Source: Erythrophleum ivorense
Lineage: Eukaryota; Streptophyta; Magnoliopsida; Fabales; Fabaceae
DNA length: 64,000 nucleotides
NCBI GenBank assembly: GCA_026724425.1
Contig: JAIUCV010001231.1
Coordinates: 62,001 to 126,000, forward strand
Direction: 5' to 3'
Below are positions 25,044 to 37,796 of the stretch, one piece after another (the first letter of the stretch is position 1; the number at the start of each line of letters is the position of its first letter). The notes beneath the pieces are model-generated. The model ran no database searches and was not told the origin of the DNA. It saw only the letters and a list, made by a program, of their open reading frames with translations. The position numbers and the translations under genes are program-made.

Positions 25044-27410
25044 TGATAACCATGATTTTTATATGTTTTAATTCTCCTAACTTAAGCATTTTAATGAGCA
25101 AATATGGCTTGAGGAGTTTAATTAGGTAAAATTCGATTTTGGTAGCCATTCTTTGCATTATAGGAATTAATTTACAAATTATTGGTTTTTAATGCTCAAT
25201 TTATCTTAAATAATTTTTATGAATATTCCTACTTGATTTTTCCCACTCTTTTATGCAGATTTTTAATGGGCAAATGGAATTTAAAAGAGGAATTTATTTG
25301 GAGAAGAATTGAGGATTGAATCAAAGGAATTTTATGTAGGAAAAGTGCACATGGGATGAGAAAAAGTCAAGAAGAGAGATACAGGAAGGTGGAGTCTTGG
25401 GCTATCACATGGAGACATTCCATATTCATATTTAATCATTCACTCATACAATTACATCCACAACACTCATACATATGCACACACACAATCCATACACTAA
25501 CACATAAGGTGAGCTATTATATTGACACTCATTCAAGAGCTCTTCACTTCTTGATGTTCATGTCTTGCATGAAGCCATTGTTTCTCCACACAAACATCAC
25601 ACACTTCCCTCTCTCTTAGCTCATGCATGGTTGCACCTCTATAAACTCTCATTTAGCACCCACAAATGCCACCGTTTCTCCACTCATGGTACATCATATA
25701 CTCTTCCACATAGCAAGCATGCCACATACACTCATATGCTCACACGTCCTTTTCATATTCATTCACATGCATAGCCACTGGTTCTAGCAAGAAAAGCCAC
25801 GTGGGATGGTGTGATAAGAGCTGAAGGTAAAGCCATGAGTTAGAGAATGGGAAGAAACATGCGAAAAAGAAGGAACTCGTGTAGAAGGAGCTAAGGAAAT
25901 AAAGAATATAGCTTCGGGCATGGGAGAAAAGTGAAAGAAAACATAGCATGAGAAGAAGTAACATGAAAATAATGTGGAAGATGAGCTGAAAACAGAGTTG
26001 GATTGAGGAAAGCTGACGTAGAAAAACACAAAGAAACGAGATGGAGAACAACGCAAAAAATGAAGTGAGGTCAAGCTTAGGTGGATGAATCAAAGAGAAG
26101 AAGAAAATACGAGTTAAAGGAAGAAGTTAGGAGCTAACACGCATAGAAGCCATGCATCAATTCATCCACATCAGAAGAAGCTATGGACTGATTTGTGGAG
26201 GAACACGTGGAAGGATTATAAGAAGAAATGCAGTTGAACCACGTGGAAAGGAGTATGAAGCCACATAAAGAAGAAGCATGAGCTGGGAGCTGGCAAAATA
26301 AAAATGTAAAAATGAAGCAATGTGGAAGCTACAGGTCTAATGCAAAAGGAATGAGAGGTAGGACGTGAAATTATTAAAGGAAATCATGTGAGAAGGGCAT
26401 CCAATCCATCAAATAAAAATATCCATCCAGATGCACATTTTTCATCGGCATTCACACACTCTGTCATTTACATTCACTCTATCCTTCATCCAGCAGCCAC
26501 TCCATTCCATTTGCGTCCTCCATTCCCATTCCATCTCCTCTCAAATGAAGTTTTAATTCCTCTCGTGGCTAGCTAGGAGGAAGATCCTTAGTAGAAGCTT
26601 GAATCCATGGATGAGCAACATATTTTTGGCTAAGACTTTCTTATATTTTCTAGCACTTTTCTTTTCTTATATTCTCTTAGTTAAGATTGTATTTGATTGG
26701 GAATGTGTGTTGTCTATAGTTAATGGCTAGTTAGACACTAATTAGAACACTTTTTGTTAATTAATTAATTGAATTAAATACTGGATTTTTCATTATTCTC
26801 TAATTTTCCATGTATGCCATAAAGGTGTTTGATGAAATGCATAAGTGAAATTATATACTTGATTGTTTGATTTGAGGATTCATTAGATTTTAATTAGTTA
26901 ATTGAATCTCCTAAAGTGATAATTCAGAGGCTAATTAATCAAATAATTATTCAATTCAAGTATTCATTAATCCTAATGACAAAAGTTAGTGATTTAATAT
27001 GGGATTGAGGTTTCAATTCAACATTAAATTGTTAATCCCTTGATTCTTACGTGGTAACTCAAGATACATTTGCCATAGACACAAATAGGGACTCTTAGGC
27101 CAGAATTAATCACAAATGAATTAGGATAAGGATAGTGGATACCAAGGGACGAATCCAAAGCTAGTCACAAGCCCATTATCAACCATAATTCATCAATTAG
27201 GTAGCAATTAGGAATTTTAATTCGGTTTCATTTCAATTAGTTTAAGTCAATCAAACCCCCCTTAGTTAGGAAATTTTTAAAGTCTTTTAAAACTTAGAAA
27301 ACCTAATTAAACATTGAACTCCATTTTCAAGGGAGGTGACATAGGTTGTGCCACTAGCTATATATTTAATCCAACCTAGTTTTATTTTGAGGGTTGCGCG
27401 ATAGGACCCA
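25044..27410 (+). mobile_element. Solo LTR, T (Tat/Athila-like) family
   Basis: Starts TGATAACC and ends GATAGGACCCA. Aligns with 8236-10994 at both ends and in the 26540-27400 region. Flanks tccat and tcat-c suggest a TSD with a one-base loss; the right edge is good to a few bases. The middle is again strongly purine-biased with ACGTG motifs, giving spurious minus ORFs (25740-26093, 25784-26074). Confidence 0.75.
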
Positions 27411-28523
27411 TCATCTATCTTTTTCCAATCTTGTTCCTCTCCTTTTTAGCTCTCTTCCTATGGTTTTCTTGAGATGATTGTTTCCATTTTTGGTCCAGAA
27501 CACAAGGGGAGAGTTCGAATTAATTGAGAGGAGGCCGACTAAGGAGAAAAGGTTTTGAAATTAAGCTTGAAACTAAGGTAATTACTTCTTGTTGTTGTTG
27601 CTTCTTCTCCTTGCTCCATGGATGTGTGTATTTCAGCCAAGAATAGAACCATATAAGGGGAGGATTTTTTTTTCCAAAAACAAGAGAGAAACTAGGGTTT
27701 TAGACCATGAGGAAGAGGAATATGGCAAGAAATTCCAAGAAAAACTAATAAAAATCAAGTTAGAAAAGTGTAGGCTTCTTTAGGGTTTTGGAAAATCTGA
27801 TTTTGTGTGAGTAATTCCTTGGCTATTTAAGTGTTTTCTTGAACTCTTAAGACTCTTAGAAAGGCTCCCAAGTGGCTCTCCCATCAAGAAAAAATTTGAA
27901 ACTCCAAGAACCCCATTATTACCTATAGGTTTGGGCAAGCTAGGATGGATAGGGTAAAGGATTTTTTAATTTGTTCTAGCCTTGACTTGGGATTCTATAT
28001 GACGTTAGAAGATGGGAGAAACCATTGAGAAAAATTTAGGAACCATGGATTGGAAGATGGGACAATGGTGTCCATAATGGTGCTTTGTGAAGCAACTTGA
28101 TTCTAAGCTTGTACAAATAATTATGTCAGGGTCCAAGGACTTTGAATGAGGCCAAGAGGCCTAGAAATGGAAAGAAATGGAAGCCTAGAGCTTAAATTTT
28201 GAAGGTTTCTTTAATAAGCCATTTATGAAACCATTATGCCACTTATGAAACAAAGTGTGTGTTCAAGAGTGAGTTTAATATCTTGGCTTGCTTCAAGTGT
28301 GTAATTGTGTGTTGTTTATGGTGTTTAGGCCAAGAGAACACCAACCCACCTAGGTGCACTTGTAAGGCCAAAAGAAAGCTTACAAAATTCAAGGTAGCTC
28401 TCCATCTCATTCTCCTTGCATTCTTGAGTGCATATGTGTGTCATTGTATGCTTGTGTGTGTTTTTGCATATCACTTGATGTCTTGACATTACATTGGTAT
28501 CAATGTGTCTCAATGAATGGCCT

Positions 28524-28735
28524 TGGTTGTGGAAATAGCTCATAAGGGTGAGGTGATGCCAAAAGTCCCTTAATAAAGGTGAGGAGATGCCAAAAGTCTC
28601 ATGGCATGGGTGAAACAAGGCCAAAAGTCCCTTAGAAGGGCGAGGCCAAGTCAAAAATCCCTAGGTCAAGGGTGAGGCAAATGAAAAGTCCTAAAAATTG
28701 GGTAAGGCAAAACCAAAAGTCCTTAGAGCATATTC
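28524..28735 (+). repeat. Degenerate minisatellite inside H LTR
   Basis: About six imperfect units of roughly 30-35 bp built on 'gggtgaggc' followed by 'ccaaaagtccctta'. Equivalent diverged arrays lie in the reverse H LTRs (about 32770-32910 and 63140-63215) and in the Tekay 3' LTR (about 59225-59385). Confidence 0.7.
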
Positions 28736-28863
28736 TTGGCTTGAATGTGAATAAGTGGCATGAAAATTGTGACCTTGCATACTTTATGGTTGTTAAACCT
28801 TCCATACATATGCTTTGATATGTATATGCCATGAATCTGTGTGTGAATGGGTGTGTGAGCTAT

Positions 28864-28882
28864 TGAGATTCTAGGAATCTCA
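28864..28882 (+). promoter_or_regulatory. Conserved LTR hairpin, perfect 8-bp stem
   Basis: TGAGATTC-TAG-GAATCTCA. Stem identical to those at 32596-32614 and 59526-59544 with different loops. Role unknown; candidate RNA hairpin or palindromic protein site. Confidence 0.65.
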
Positions 28883-30316
28883 CTCTCCTTCCCTCTATTA
28901 TCTTGAAATGCCTAGGTGATATTCAAGAAGCAAGGAGTGCAAGCCAAAGAGCTTGAGAGATTACATTTTGTCTATTATGTAACCTTATTTGTAGTTAGAT
29001 GTCAAAGTGAGCTTGTACATGTAATTTTTGAGATATAAGACCATGAAAAATTGTAATATGATGTATAAATCTTGTATGGATCACATGTGGCATGAAATCA
29101 ATGCAAATGTGAGATTTAGCTTCTTGGATGGCTTATGTATATAATGAATTCTTGGGTATGGAATGGTCAAATTGAAATGTATGAGGCTTGGGACCACTTG
29201 GGCTATTCCTACAAGTCATATTCATGCTTTTAAACTTGCCCAAGAGGTGCCAAACAATTGGAGAAGCCATTTGGACAAACTTGATGCCTTATGGAAGCTA
29301 AAATTGACTATATTGTGAGGCAATATCACTTTCTATCTAAATGAGCTCTGCTTTGTCTGAAATTTGGCATGCATTTAGAACTTGTTGAGAAATTTTTGAA
29401 AAGCTAAAGTGGATAATATTTAGAGGTCTATAAAATATTTGGCAAATTTTTGAAGTTAGCAATTTTTTTGGTTTTGGTCAGTACACTGTTCATCTAGTCT
29501 GAAATTTATTCTCTGTCATTCATGGGGCAAATGATGTCTAATTTCCATAAAAATTTTACAAGAAAAACTAGACCTTCTTAGTGACTTATGCCAATTAAAA
29601 GCACCTCATTTGGATTTCTAGATAGGAAGATATTAATTTTTGAAATTGTTGTCTAGTACTAAGTGCACAATCAGACTCATGGCATTGTTTGATTGAATTT
29701 TGGGGTCTAAATGCATCTGGATTGGTTTGGAACTATTTTTTCCCTCTAGTTAATATTTGTAACTTTCCAAATTGGCAAAGATTGTATGGATTGGATTTTT
29801 GTAGAATTAATTATGAATTTTCAAAATTTATATCATTGAGCTATATCAGATTTCTGGGCAGCTCGACTTCTATGTCTTTTCTATTGTCAATTGTAATCTA
29901 GATAAGATTTTTGTGGCTAGGACTTATTGTTTTGTAAATTTGACATTTAGAGCTTTCAAGAAAGCTATGGCTTGTGTGATTTCGAATTTTCTATATTTAG
30001 TTATAATTTTTCAAAGTTTCTCCTGAAATCTGTCACTGTATAGCAACGATGAATGAAGAGAATTTTGGGGTTTTTGACCCTTGATCCGTGGTTTGTGCTA
30101 AGTTTTGAGAATATTATGATTTTTATAAATAGAAAATAAGTAGAAAATGTTGTTGATGAGTTCATGGGGCCTCAAAGACGCAAAATGAAAATTTTGTTTG
30201 CTACATAACGCAATTTAATTCATTCTTTTAATGTATTTTCTTGGGATTTCTTTAAAGAATTGAATAATCCCACTTGCACATAAGAGGAACAATATTAGAA
30301 ATAATATGGTATTACA

Positions 30317-31132
30317 CACCCAAAGCTGAAACTTATTGCTTGATGCTCGCATGGTAGATTTTCAGACGTAGAGGCTATGGGTATTGTTGGGTACGTATCC
30401 TCTTCCCATTTTGATGCATCTTCTGCTAGTTTGAGACCCCTATAGTTGACTTATGATATGGGCTTTGGTTTTATACGAAATTACCTAAAAATTAAAGTGA
30501 ACTATGGTGGTTTCTGGTGTGGGGAAGTTAGAACCAGAAATTTAAATTGATTGGTGGTTAGGTAAGTAATCTCTAAGTAATTATTGGTAATTCAACTCTT
30601 TATGTATCCGATTCATTGCTAGAAATGATGATAACTATGCTTATCTTAGATTTGGTGTGCATTTGGATCATGATGGTAGCTAAAGAAAGAGTAATTGGCT
30701 TCATTGAGATAACTGGGGTTAATTTTCTAATTCTATGTATATGCTCATTTTAATATGATATTTATTGTACATGTATGATTTTAAAATTTTAAATGATTAG
30801 TTAGCTACTTAAATTGTATTGTGATTAGACATTGTGAGTGTATGGTGTAGCTGTGGTGCAGCTATCACCTGTGCATCGTGCTTCGATCGAGCACTAGATT
30901 GTGATCAAACCCTTAAATGCACTGAGCCCAAGTTGCACTCATTAGGGAGTTGGTGCCATGGATAGGCCTCTTCTAGTGTTATTGGCCTTTAACATATTGT
31001 ATGTAATTATTGGTATGGGATGGTAGTCACGAGTAGCCCAACTAGTTTATTTGCTGATGATATGAATGCCTTTGGTATGTTTCCTATATAATTGCATTAT
31101 GTTGATTAATTTGTACATACATATGGAATTTT
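30317..31132 (+). repeat. 3' LTR of G0, part 2
   Basis: Continues the G LTR after the H insertion and matches 3068-3835 and 41310-42120. Ends at the target site cctct of the reverse H LTR. Confidence 0.75.
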
Positions 31133-31137
31133 CCTCT

Positions 31138-34100
31138 TGTAACACCATACTTTTAAGACTCAATTCATACAATTCTCATACCTCATTCATGCTTGTGCTA
31201 TAGGAGGCAACATAATATCATTCATTTTCATGGATAAGTTACGTTTCTCTAAGGGTAAAATTTTTCTTTCGGAGTCCCGTGGGCCATATGGACTCATGTA
31301 TCATATTCTCATGTTTAAATACATAGATACAAGCCATTTCCATCATCAAAATCCACCTAGAGGTCGTGCAAAGTAAAGGGAAGCATGAAATCTCATAGAG
31401 TAATTTTGGACAGAATTTTGGCTTTTTTGTCATAAACTTTGAAAAATCATAACTAATTTTAGAAAAACTGAAATCATGCATTCTTGGCTATTCTAGAAAG
31501 CTACATGTCTAATTTATGCTAAAAATACATCCAGACCATAAAACACGACACAGAAGATGTTTGACATTCGAATTGGTCCAGAAATCTGGCTGTCTACTAG
31601 TGCTATCATAGAATTCTACAGCAAACTTCAAAAATGTCTAATTAAATCCAAAAAAATTCAATCCATGCAAATATACCAATCTAGAAAGCTTTGGATGTTA
31701 GATAGAGGGAAAAAATAACTCCAGACTAGTTCAGGCACACTTAGACCTCGAAACCCAATCAATCAGTACCTGAGGTCAGTTGGAGCACCTAGTACTAGAT
31801 AGAATCTTTGAAAATTCATATCTCCCTCTCTAGACATCCAAATGAGGTGCTTCTAATTGTTACAAGTCATTAAGAATGTCTAGTTTCTTCATATAAAATT
31901 TCATGGTAATTGGACATCATTTGAGTCTTGTGTGACAGATTTCATTTTCAGACCTAAGTGAATAGTGACATGATCAAAACCAAAATTTTTCCAACTTTAA
32001 AATTTTATCAAATATTCTCTAGACCTCTGAAAATTCTGTTCTTTAGCTTTTCAAAAAGCTCTCAACAAACTCTAATTGTATGCCAAATCATAGATCAAGA
32101 AGAGCTCATTTGGATAAAAAGTGACATATGATTCTAATATGGTCAATTTTGGCTCTATATAGAATACCAAAATATCCAAATGGCTTTCCTTGGGGTTTGG
32201 CACCTCTTGGGCAAGTCTAAAAGCATAATTAGGACTTGTGTGAGCTATCCAAATGGTCCCAAACCTCATGTCTCTCAATTTGGCCATCTCACTTGCATTT
32301 ATACATGCTTACATCAAACGTTCAAGAAGTACAATTTGCCATTACATACTCAAATCACATTCTAGCATTCACATAACATATCCTCTCATTTATATATCAC
32401 ATATTAATATAATTATACATGTTCAAGAGGTCATAGACCACATACAATAATGGGTTACATCATTTGATGTCAATATGGCCTTAAACAACAAAATTATAAC
32501 ACTTTAGTGTCATGCTTTCATTTCTCATGTAGTTAGCTTCCATTCCCTTGGTCTCTTGGTCCACTTAGCATGTTAGAATATTGAAGAGGAGGGGATGAGA
32601 TTCAAAGAATCTCAATAGCTCATCTCCCATTCAATCATACATAAAGCATGCAAAACAAGTCTCACAAATGCATGCATGGAATATGGAAATGTGCAATCAT
32701 TCAAAAAGCATTCTTAGCATTTGAAAAAGTCATACATAGCATATATAGGCTTGCCAAGCAAGTAGATTGGCCTCACCCATTCTTTAAGAGGTTCTTGGAC
32801 TCAACCATGCTCTTGGGAGTCAACCTCACCTTTGGGAGACTTTTTACTTTGTCTTTACCAATCTTAAGGGTTCTTGGCTCATCCTTACCATGGCTAAAGG
32901 TTCTTGGCCTCACCACACTCAAGCAAACTAAGGCAAACATCATAAACATCATTTGAAAAACATAATGCATCATCATAGTACTATGGAATAAGAGCTTATG
33001 CTAGCACATTTTTCATGGCTTGAAATACACATACACACATTCAAAGACAAGTAAAGTAAGCAATCATGCATGAGAGAAGGTGAAGAGAGCTACCTTGTTA
33101 GCATTTGTACACTTTTTCCTTAAGCCTTAAATCTGCTCCCTTGACCTCACATACCCAAGAAGGTAGAGATCATTCCTCTTGGCCTAGACATATCATATGG
33201 AAGCTAATTATACTCTTGAAGTAAAGTCTAAGGTCACACAACTTGCTTAGATATTATCTTAGCTCATTAGCCCCTTTATGTTTCCAAGAATGCACCTAAT
33301 GAAGCAACACCCATCAAATACATTATGGGCTCTATTCTTTCCTTTCAAATATGATTCTTGACTCCTTTTAAGCCTCTTGGAGTCATCACACAGTTAAAAT
33401 AAAGAGCCTAACTACATGTTGCTTCTTTGGGTCATATTATAGAATATAAAGCATCAACTCATTCTATAAGCTTTCTAATTTTTTCCCAAAGCTTGCTCTC
33501 ACATTCATTCATCATACATCATATATGACTCAAAAATGGGTTTAGAAAGATTTAAAACTCTCCCTAGGTATGGTAACCCTCTTAGGCTAAGACAATGAAG
33601 CATAATGACCTTCATGGACTTTGCGTTGTTTCCTTGATGGAGGAAGTACATGGGGAGACTTCTAGGGATCTTAGGAGCTCATTGAAACTCTCATTTAGAC
33701 ATAAGAGTCAAGGTATCAAATTAGATTTTACAAGGAACATATGAAACCCTAAACTTTGCATCTTGAATTTCCATGGTTATTTGTTAATTCTTTTTGCATA
33801 TTCTTAATCTCCACACTCTTTCTCCTAAAAATCACCCTTGGTTCTGCCTAAAAATCAAACCCTCCTAGGGTTTCTTAAGTGGGGTGAAATGGTGGAGAAA
33901 GGGGAGGAAGGGATAGCAATCATGAAAGAAGAAATCACCTTGTTTTCTTGCTTTTTCTCATTTGAATCTTGTCTTCTTTGAGCTCCTCTCTTCAAATCCG
34001 AATTTTCCCCTTAATTTCTCCCTTTTAGCTTGAATTTCTACTCCTTTTCTTCCTCCTTTTGTGTACCTCATCCCCTAGGGTTTTCTCTAGTTTTTGGGTA

Positions 34101-34676
34101 AAGCTTGGTCGACCAAAATGAAGGGGGAGAAAGGGCGCATCATAGATATAGGTGGGAGGAAGAAACATCTTTCAAAAATTTTCATTTTGCCCTTTATTTT
34201 TGGCATTTTCATTTCTACTTCGTTTTATCTCCTTTTTTAGAACCGTCTTTTCCATTATAAAATTTAGGTTCCCAATTTAGTAAAATACCTTTGGAATCAC
34301 TCAAATTGAAGCTAAAACCTTCCCGAACGAATCTATCAAAGTTCGGGTGCACTGACATTGGAAAACGTCCACCGAAAGGCCTTTAGTTGTCCTGGGCCTT
34401 CCCATGGTTTTCAAGGCCTTTAAGAACCTTAGAGAACTTAAAACTTTCATTTAAAAAGTCTTCATGTGTGAATTCCAAAAATTACTCAAAATTTCTAAAA
34501 TAGCATTACGTTTCGTAAGTTTTCCGTAAGAAATTGTTTCTTCATTCTAGTTCCATTTTTCTTTCTGTCTAAGCCTGGGATTCTTATTTGTATCTGGTGA
34601 ATTTTGTTCATTGATGGAGAAACCATACGTTACATTTCTCATGTTTTCTCTCATTTTTAGAGAACCGGATGTTACA
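31138..34676 (-). mobile_element. Solo LTR, H family, reverse, 3539 bp
   Basis: Perfect 5-bp TSD cctct (31133-31137 and 34677-34681). On the minus strand it starts TGTAACATCCGG and ends GGTGTTACA. Homologous to the forward H LTR 24331-30316 and to 1-1347. Hairpin at 32596-32614 and TATA-like TATATCTATG at about 34144-34153. The 102-aa plus ORF at 32648-32956 lies in the minisatellite-like part and is not a gene. Confidence 0.9.
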
Positions 34677-34681
34677 CCTCT

Positions 34682-35271
34682 TGTTATTGAGATTTTATAT
34701 CTAACCACAGTTGTGAGCTAATATTTTCAGGGATTGGACCTCCAAGTGGCAAGAAGAAATTAATGGAAGCCTATTCTATGACTTGGTAGCACATAGGTTT
34801 GGAAACCTAGTAAGGTTGGATTTGTGTAACAAGAATATTAGTTTTTATATCATTGCCACATTGCATCATAAATTGCCAAGTATAGGGACTGGTTATGTAA
34901 TCTAATTATGATGGAATCAAACATTGTGATTGTATCTAACTAATACTTGATGAATAACTTGATATTTTGTAACCATTAAGCTTAGTCCTATGCATGTTGT
35001 GGTTGAAACACGTTTGCTGTCATAGCAGGAGAATTAACCGATATGAAATTGAGTTATGATTGCTCTAATTCATTCTGAGACCCTTAGACAATAATGATTA
35101 GTGAATCATGATACAATGGGAGATGGGAGGTCTAGAAGGCCATGTACGTTAGCCATCAAGATCCTAGAATCCATCTAGGACTAGAGGGAATTTATTAGAA
35201 AGCATAAGGTAAAAGATAGGGTTACACCGTGGCCAAAATGGGTTGAGCGACGACCAAGCGTTAGGCAGAGG
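34682..35271 (+). repeat. 3' LTR of G0, part 3, truncated
   Basis: Resumes with a decayed hairpin (34688-34704) and runs into the start of the palindromic array (accgtggcc at 35226), then stops abruptly at about 35271, where T-family LTR sequence begins. About 400 bp of the G LTR end is missing. Confidence 0.7.
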
Positions 35272-35895
35272 TGTCTACGTGGATGAGTGACGTGTTTGTT
35301 CTTACTTCCACTGCTTCACACTTCTCGCTCGTACAGCAGCTGCTCCTTGACTTGTGGCTTTTACGTTTATGCCTTACAAGTGAGATGCTGATGCTGTGGC
35401 TGGTGTGAGAGTTGGTTGTAAGCTGGACGTGTGGCTTCCTTCTTGAGTCATGCATGTGTGTTAATATTGAGTGAAGGGATGCTCGAGTAGTGCAGGGAGA
35501 CATGAATGTCCGTGGCTTGCATTTGTGTAGTGTGCATGGATGAATGGGAGACTACCAGTAGGTGTGTATAAGTGAATGAGTAAGCCATGCATTTTGAGCT
35601 GCCTTCCATGCAAATTTCCCTAAGTAAAAAGAAAAAAAAAACAAAAATAAAAATCAAAGCCCAAAATAAAATAAAATAAGATAAAATAAAATAAAATGAA
35701 ATCATCATCTAAGAAAATGAAATAAATAAAATAAAATAAAAATCATTAAAAATCCTAATTTATTCAATAAAATTTTAAAAGATGAGATTAATTTCTAAAC
35801 TAAATAGTATCTAATTTAAAGCTCAAAATATCATCAATTATTTATCAAAATGTCTAAATTAGTAGATACAAATATATGAAAATTAGCAATTATCA
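35272..35895 (-). repeat. 3' LTR of the reverse Tat-like element, truncated
   Basis: On the minus strand it starts TGATAATTGC at 35895, right after a polypurine tract, and is nearly identical to 50190-50819 (same element's 5' LTR). Only the first 624 bp remain; the rest was lost at the junction with G0. Contains (AAAAT)n-type repeats at 35660-35700. Confidence 0.8.
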
Positions 35896-35910
35896 AATTC
35901 CCCCACACTT
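35896..35910 (-). other. Polypurine tract of Tat-like element
   Basis: On the minus strand AAGTGTGGGGGAATT, directly before the 3' LTR start. This form is typical of Tat/Athila elements. Confidence 0.75.
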
Positions 35911-37718
35911 AGATTTGGCACTCCGGGCAAAACAAAAGATCAAAGAAAGGCTAGTGGATTAGCAATGGAGAATGAAAATGGAAAAAGAAAATGAAAATCA
36001 CAAGTTAGAGACTAATCAAAACTTCTCATCACTTCAACAATCAAAGTTAATTTCACTCGCATCAAGAAATAAAATTCCATGGCAATTTCATTTGAAAAGA
36101 ATGAATCAAAAATGCATAGCCTCTTACATGGACTAGTGTTTACTCTTAACTCTCCAGTATTTAGGCAATGTAAATCACTCAAATTCCACCTATCAAAATC
36201 TCACTACCATAGGCTTGTCAAGCTTCTAAATTTCCACCACCCATGCCAAATGCCATGCATAAATCAAGAGGACATTATTCAGGGTTGTAATAGAGCTAAG
36301 GAAATGAAATGAATGGATAATAAGAAAAGACAAACAAATGGATACCTTAGAATCTCAAGAGCAATCAATGGAGATTTAGGATAGGGAAGAATGTGTTTCA
36401 AGGCCCTTTTGTTTTTCCAACTAGTAAAAGTGAATACAAGCTCAACTCAAAACACTTCTTTCTTTTGATTTTCAATTACTTTTCCTCTTTTTTTTTCATT
36501 GCTTTTCTTTAACTTTTCCATCTCTTCTTTTCTTTGCATTTTTTTTCTTAGAACAAATTCTTCAACTTTGAATAACAATGGCCTAAATGGATGCAAAGCA
36601 TACGTTCTCTCATCCTAATTAGATGTAATGCTCTTTAAAAATCCAAAAGGTATCTTAAAACAAGGTAAAAAACATTTTTTCCTTCATTTTTCATGGCTAT
36701 AGGCTCAACAAGAAAAGAAAACAAGGTTCAAAGTGTAATATCCAGCCCCTCAAAAATGCAAGAAAACGTGAGGAAACGCGAGAAATGTAACATACAGTTT
36801 CTCCGTCAATGTACAAAATTCACTGGATACAAAAGGAAGTCCCTCAAATAGAGTAAATTATGGTCCAACAAAATTAGAATAATATTATAGACCACAAATA
36901 ATGATGAGTCAAGGCCAGAGGTGCCCTAAAATTGAGGTAAAAATAGATTTAAAAAAAAAGAGGTTTCGAAGAGTCTTTGAGGTTAAGTATGAAGGAGTCA
37001 GGGACTAAAATGCAAAGAAAAGTTATGTGTTAGACAAAATGTATAAATTACCTAAAAGTTCAGAGAACCCTAGTTTCACCCTCTATTTGTGGCTTTAGGC
37101 ACGAATATCAAAAAATCGAGCAAGAATCTCAAAAATCCGTAACCCACGATTAAACTCCGTTTGATAAGACGGACCCAATGACGTCACGTTGTCCAGATGA
37201 CCAAGTGGGATCCAATCTGAGATTCGGTTAGCCCGATCAATAGCCATGAAAAAAATAGAAAAAAGAAGTTGTAACAACTATAGAAATAGAAATAGCTAAA
37301 AGGATAAGAAATCCTGAAGGAGTTTCAGGGATTAAATTGCAATAAATAAAAATTTTATAACACAATCATAATACAGAACGGTAAAAATTACACCTATAGA
37401 CTCGGGTGTCCGATTGACACTGAAATTTATGAGGATTGAGGTTAAGGGCCCTTGATCCATGTTTGAAGCTCAGTATAGCCAAAAAGTAGAGAAAATAAGA
37501 TTTATAAATTTTAGAAAGTCTAAAGGTATGTATTGTACCGTAAAACCTTAATCAGGTTCAGATACTGATTTTTAAATTGTTGTAAAGCCCAATAGCTTAT
37601 TCTAAAGGCCCAATAAGAGAAGAGAAGATATAATTAGGGCTTTAGAGAAGATGAAACCCAAATATAAATATAAAATGAAAAGGAAAGAAGAAGAGGATTT
37701 TAGTTAGTTTAAAGAATT

Positions 37719-37796
37719 AACTATGGTTAAGTTAGAAATTAACCATGGTTGAGTTAAAAATTGACCATGGTTGAGTTAAGAAAATTAACCATGGTT
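37719..37796 (+). repeat. Four spaced AACCATGGTT palindromes
   Basis: At 37719 (aactatggtt), 37741, 37763 (gaccatggtt) and 37787, spaced 22, 22 and 24 bp. Decayed equivalents lie at about 21563-21630 and 48615-48680 in the sister LTRs. Confidence 0.7.

Larger units (their letters stand above)
24331..30316 (+). mobile_element. Solo LTR, H family (with nested T solo LTR)
   Basis: Starts TGTAATGAATG and ends GGTATTACA. Both flanks are G0 LTR sequence (24300-24330 and 30317 on). Without the nested 2.37 kb it is about 3.6 kb, close to the 3539-bp reverse H LTR at 31138-34676, with which it aligns. The flanking five-base pairs (ctacc / caccc) match only partly, so the TSD is decayed. Contains the minisatellite at 28524-28735 and a perfect hairpin at 28864-28882. 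No genes. Confidence 0.75.

Noticed and set aside
36480..36560. T-rich stretch as a transcription terminator
   Set aside because: Simple T-rich low-complexity DNA in the Tat-like interior; no gene upstream to terminate.
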